Assembly: GCA_009782025.1 (NCBI GenBank)
Contig: WQUQ01000057.1
Location: 1 to 7,251 of the forward strand
Source of the DNA: Desulfobulbus sp.
Lineage (GTDB): Bacteria > Pseudomonadota > Gammaproteobacteria > Burkholderiales > Rhodocyclaceae
Direction of reading: 5' to 3'
DNA length: 7,251 bases
The translations under genes and the position numbers were made by a program. Under the pieces are notes generated by a model. That model saw only the letters and a list, made by a program, of their open reading frames with translations, had not been told where the DNA came from and made no database searches. Of this stretch, positions 5,870-7,251 are shown in pieces. Position 1 is the stretch's first letter. Every line of letters begins with the position of its first letter.

Positions 5870-6456
5870 GACGGCCCGTCACGCTCCTGCTCGCCGCCCT
5901 GCTCGCCGCGCCCGCCAGCGCCGCCCCCTCGGCGGAGGAACTGCTCCAGGCCGAGCGCAACGAAACGATCATCCCCCGTTATCTGTTGCAAGACCCGCGC
6001 GGCCAGGCCGTGACCAGCGAGGATTTTCGCGGCCGTTTTCAGTTGATTGCCTTCGGCTACACCTACTGCCCCGACATCTGCCCGACGACGCTGGTTGACG
6101 TGGCCGCCGTGCTGCAACGTCTCGGCGACCAGGCCAAGCGCTTGCAGGCCATTTTCATCACCGTCGACCCGGAGCGCGACAGCGGCCCGGTGCTCCAGAC
6201 CTACACCGAATTTTTCGACCGGCGCATCCTCGGCCTGACCGGCTCGCCGGTTCTGGTCCGGCGCGCCGCCGATAATTTCCGCATTCGTTACGCCAAGGTT
6301 CGCGCCGCCGATGGCGTGCCGGAGCATTACTCGGTCGACCACTCGGCCGGCCTCATCCTGCTCGGGCCGGACGGCAGTTTCATCCGCAAGTTCGCTTACG
6401 CGACGCCGGTCGACACCCTGGTCGCCGATCTGACGGAACTGCTGGCCATCCCTTGA
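5866..6456 (+). CDS. SCO1/SenC family copper-binding protein
   Basis: SCO proteins are thioredoxin-fold periplasmic copper chaperones or thiol reductases that help assemble the CuA site of cytochrome c oxidase. The 196-residue product has a signal or anchor sequence (about 1-20, ending ASAA). It carries the copper-binding CPDIC motif (C68, C72) inside FGYTYCPDICPTTL, the DPERD segment (101-105), and the third ligand H159 in YSVDHSAG. All three metal ligands are present and the length is typical. There is no lipobox cysteine near the N-terminus, so it is either soluble or held by an uncleaved leader. It overlaps the upstream small gene by 4 bases. No cytochrome oxidase genes are visible in the window. 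Confidence 0.93.
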   Translation: MRRPVTLLLAALLAAPASAAPSAEELLQAERNETIIPRYLLQDPRGQAVTSEDFRGRFQLIAFGYTYCPDICPTTLVDVAAVLQRLGDQAKRLQAIFITVDPERDSGPVLQTYTEFFDRRILGLTGSPVLVRRAADNFRIRYAKVRAADGVPEHYSVDHSAGLILLGPDGSFIRKFAYATPVDTLVADLTELLAIP

Positions 6457-6487
6457 CCACGATGAACCGGCGCGTGTGCAGTTGATC

Positions 6488-6505
6488 GGCGGGGCAAGCC
6501 CCGCC
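6488..6505. repeat. GC-rich palindrome between convergent genes, possible bidirectional terminator
   Basis: GGCGGGGC (6488-6495) and GCCCCGCC (6498-6505) are perfect complements separated by AA, folding as a 7-bp stem with a CAAG loop. Read on the minus strand with its edges it gives GTAGGGCGGGGCTTGCC, like a short palindromic repeat common in proteobacterial intergenic DNA. It lies 31 bases after the SCO stop and abuts the stop of the minus-strand PilZ gene. No T tract follows on either strand, so a terminator role is unproven. Confidence 0.65.
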
Positions 6506-7069
6506 CTACGCCCGCTGCCAGGCCTCGGCGAAGGCTGGCGACTGGGCGCCGATGATCGCGCCGTATTGATCGACGGCGACCCGGCACAACTCCAGGCCGC
6601 CCTGATCCACGGCGGTGACGGAGCCGAGATCCATTTCATCGACGCCGACGCGGGTCAGCGCGTGCATCAGGTCGTTGTGCAGCGAAGCGTTGAGGCCACC
6701 GATGATGCGCGCGATCTTGCGACCGCCGATTTCGCGCATGCTCAGGATCGAGGCATGGCCGGCCGCCAGCGCCGCCTCGATGGCATCCTCGATGACGACC
6801 TGGTTGATCGGCCCGGTCTGGAAGCGGCCACCAAAGACATCGCCGATCCGGCTGACGATGTCCAGCGGCACGTCGATCCGCGGCGAGCCGAACAGCGAGA
6901 ACTCGCAACCCGCCGTGCGACCGATTTCCAGCTTCAGCGAGGTGCGCACCATCAGGCCGGAAAGCGACAGGTTCTCGATGCCGCCGACCTCGACGGCCCC
7001 GCCATAACCGATGCACACCCGAGGCGGCGACGAAAAACGGATGCGCTGATGTTTACGTTGTTCCAGCAT
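6506..7069 (-). CDS. PilZ domain protein with C-terminal STAS-like region
   Basis: The 187-residue product begins with a PilZ domain (about 1-90), the usual cyclic-di-GMP receptor fold. The RxxxR motif is RKHQR (R5, R9) and the [D/N]xSxxG motif is NLSLSG (33-38), so both ligand-binding signatures are intact. Residues about 116-185 look STAS-like: KIARIIGGLN, MHAL, then VDEMDLGSVTAVDQGGLELC and an AIIGAQSPAF end. The motif that is DSSG in SpoIIAA-type proteins reads DQGG (155-158), lacking the phosphorylatable serine. It is convergent with the SCO gene. No clear ribosome site precedes the ATG. The stop codon TAG lies in the edge of the adjacent palindromic repeat. It is probably a cytoplasmic cyclic-di-GMP effector; output and partners are unknown. 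The PilZ call is firm and the STAS call tentative. Confidence 0.86.
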   Translation of the reverse strand: MLEQRKHQRIRFSSPPRVCIGYGGAVEVGGIENLSLSGLMVRTSLKLEIGRTAGCEFSLFGSPRIDVPLDIVSRIGDVFGGRFQTGPINQVVIEDAIEAALAAGHASILSMREIGGRKIARIIGGLNASLHNDLMHALTRVGVDEMDLGSVTAVDQGGLELCRVAVDQYGAIIGAQSPAFAEAWQRA

Positions 7070-7198
7070 GGTGCGACGACGCCAACCAAGAAAAGAACTG
7101 GCAGTTTAGCCAAAATCCCCGATCAATACGACTACCGCCCGCCGTGCAGAAGCTATTCACCCGGCCATTAAGTATTGAATGATGCGTTCAGAATCCAT
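7070..7198. other. Intergenic region upstream of the PilZ gene
   Basis: No gene, strong promoter or ribosome site could be supported here. It is less GC-rich than its surroundings (for example around 7085-7120 and 7168-7185), as promoter regions often are, and should contain the leftward PilZ promoter. No -35/-10 pair with good spacing stood out. Confidence 0.4.
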
Positions 7199-7251
7199 CG
7201 TCATTGCGAGGCACGTCGTGCCGTGGCAATCCAGACCGCAGCCTGGATTGC
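7199..7251. repeat. Dispersed palindromic repeat (REP-like), truncated by window edge
   Basis: The stretch starts CGTCATTGCGAGGCACG, a form seen in many bacterial intergenic repeat families. It folds as nested pairs: ATTGC (7203-7207) with GCAAT (7226-7230), and GGCAC (7210-7214) with GTGCC (7218-7222). A second arm begins: GCAATCCAG (7226-7234) is a perfect inverted copy of CTGGATTGC (7243-7251), with an 8-base loop. The second unit runs off the window, so this is probably a head-to-head pair of repeat units. Confidence 0.75.

Noticed and set aside
6476..7171. 231-residue plus-strand open frame over the PilZ region
   Set aside because: Antisense to a gene with intact PilZ motifs. Its translation is Asp/Arg/Ala-rich without motifs, and it begins across the palindrome.
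1..7251. CRISPR array, tRNA or rRNA genes
   Set aside because: No regularly spaced direct repeats and no tRNA- or rRNA-like conserved stretches were seen.

Overview
The window is high-GC, densely packed, mostly plus-strand DNA of the kind found in Betaproteobacteria. The gene content (bluB, CbiB, CobD-type decarboxylase, BtuF, a SCO protein, a PilZ protein) and the dispersed palindromic repeats would fit a Rhodocyclales-like organism, but that placement is inference from style and gene mix, not a database match.

Positions 1-5249 form a vitamin B12 locus. It opens with the 3' end of a cobalamin riboswitch (its 5' part lies outside the window), followed by a terminator-like hairpin. Then come bluB (5,6-dimethylbenzimidazole synthase) and cbiB (adenosylcobinamide-phosphate synthase), which overlap at an ATGA. 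A complete vapBC toxin-antitoxin pair with its own palindromic operator and promoter follows. Next are a threonine-phosphate decarboxylase (cobD) whose start lies inside the vapC tail, btuF (periplasmic B12-binding protein, again an ATGA overlap), and a second BtuF-like protein without a signal peptide. The B12 genes together supply the lower ligand base, make the aminopropanol phosphate linker, attach it to the corrin ring, and bind external corrinoid for import. They therefore look like a late-assembly and salvage operon. The vapBC cassette splits it, so transcripts for cobD-btuF must either read through vapBC or start at the vapBC promoter.

Positions 5250-5545 hold no gene. They contain a 234-bp element with terminal inverted repeats (19 of 22 bases match), flanked by a perfect 5-bp direct repeat ATAAT, with no transposase: a miniature inverted-repeat transposable element. 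Its interior has three consecutive strong hairpins, one with a TTCG tetraloop and one with a GNRA-type GCGA tetraloop. The element seems to have landed in a TATAAT box in front of the next gene pair.

Positions 5546-6456 are a two-gene unit: a small secreted two-cysteine protein of unknown function and a SCO1/SenC-type copper protein, overlapping at an ATGA. A GC-rich palindrome (6488-6505) separates it from a convergent minus-strand gene (7069-6506). That gene encodes a PilZ domain joined to a STAS-like C-terminal region. From 7070 to about 7198 no gene is seen, and the window ends inside a dispersed palindromic repeat.
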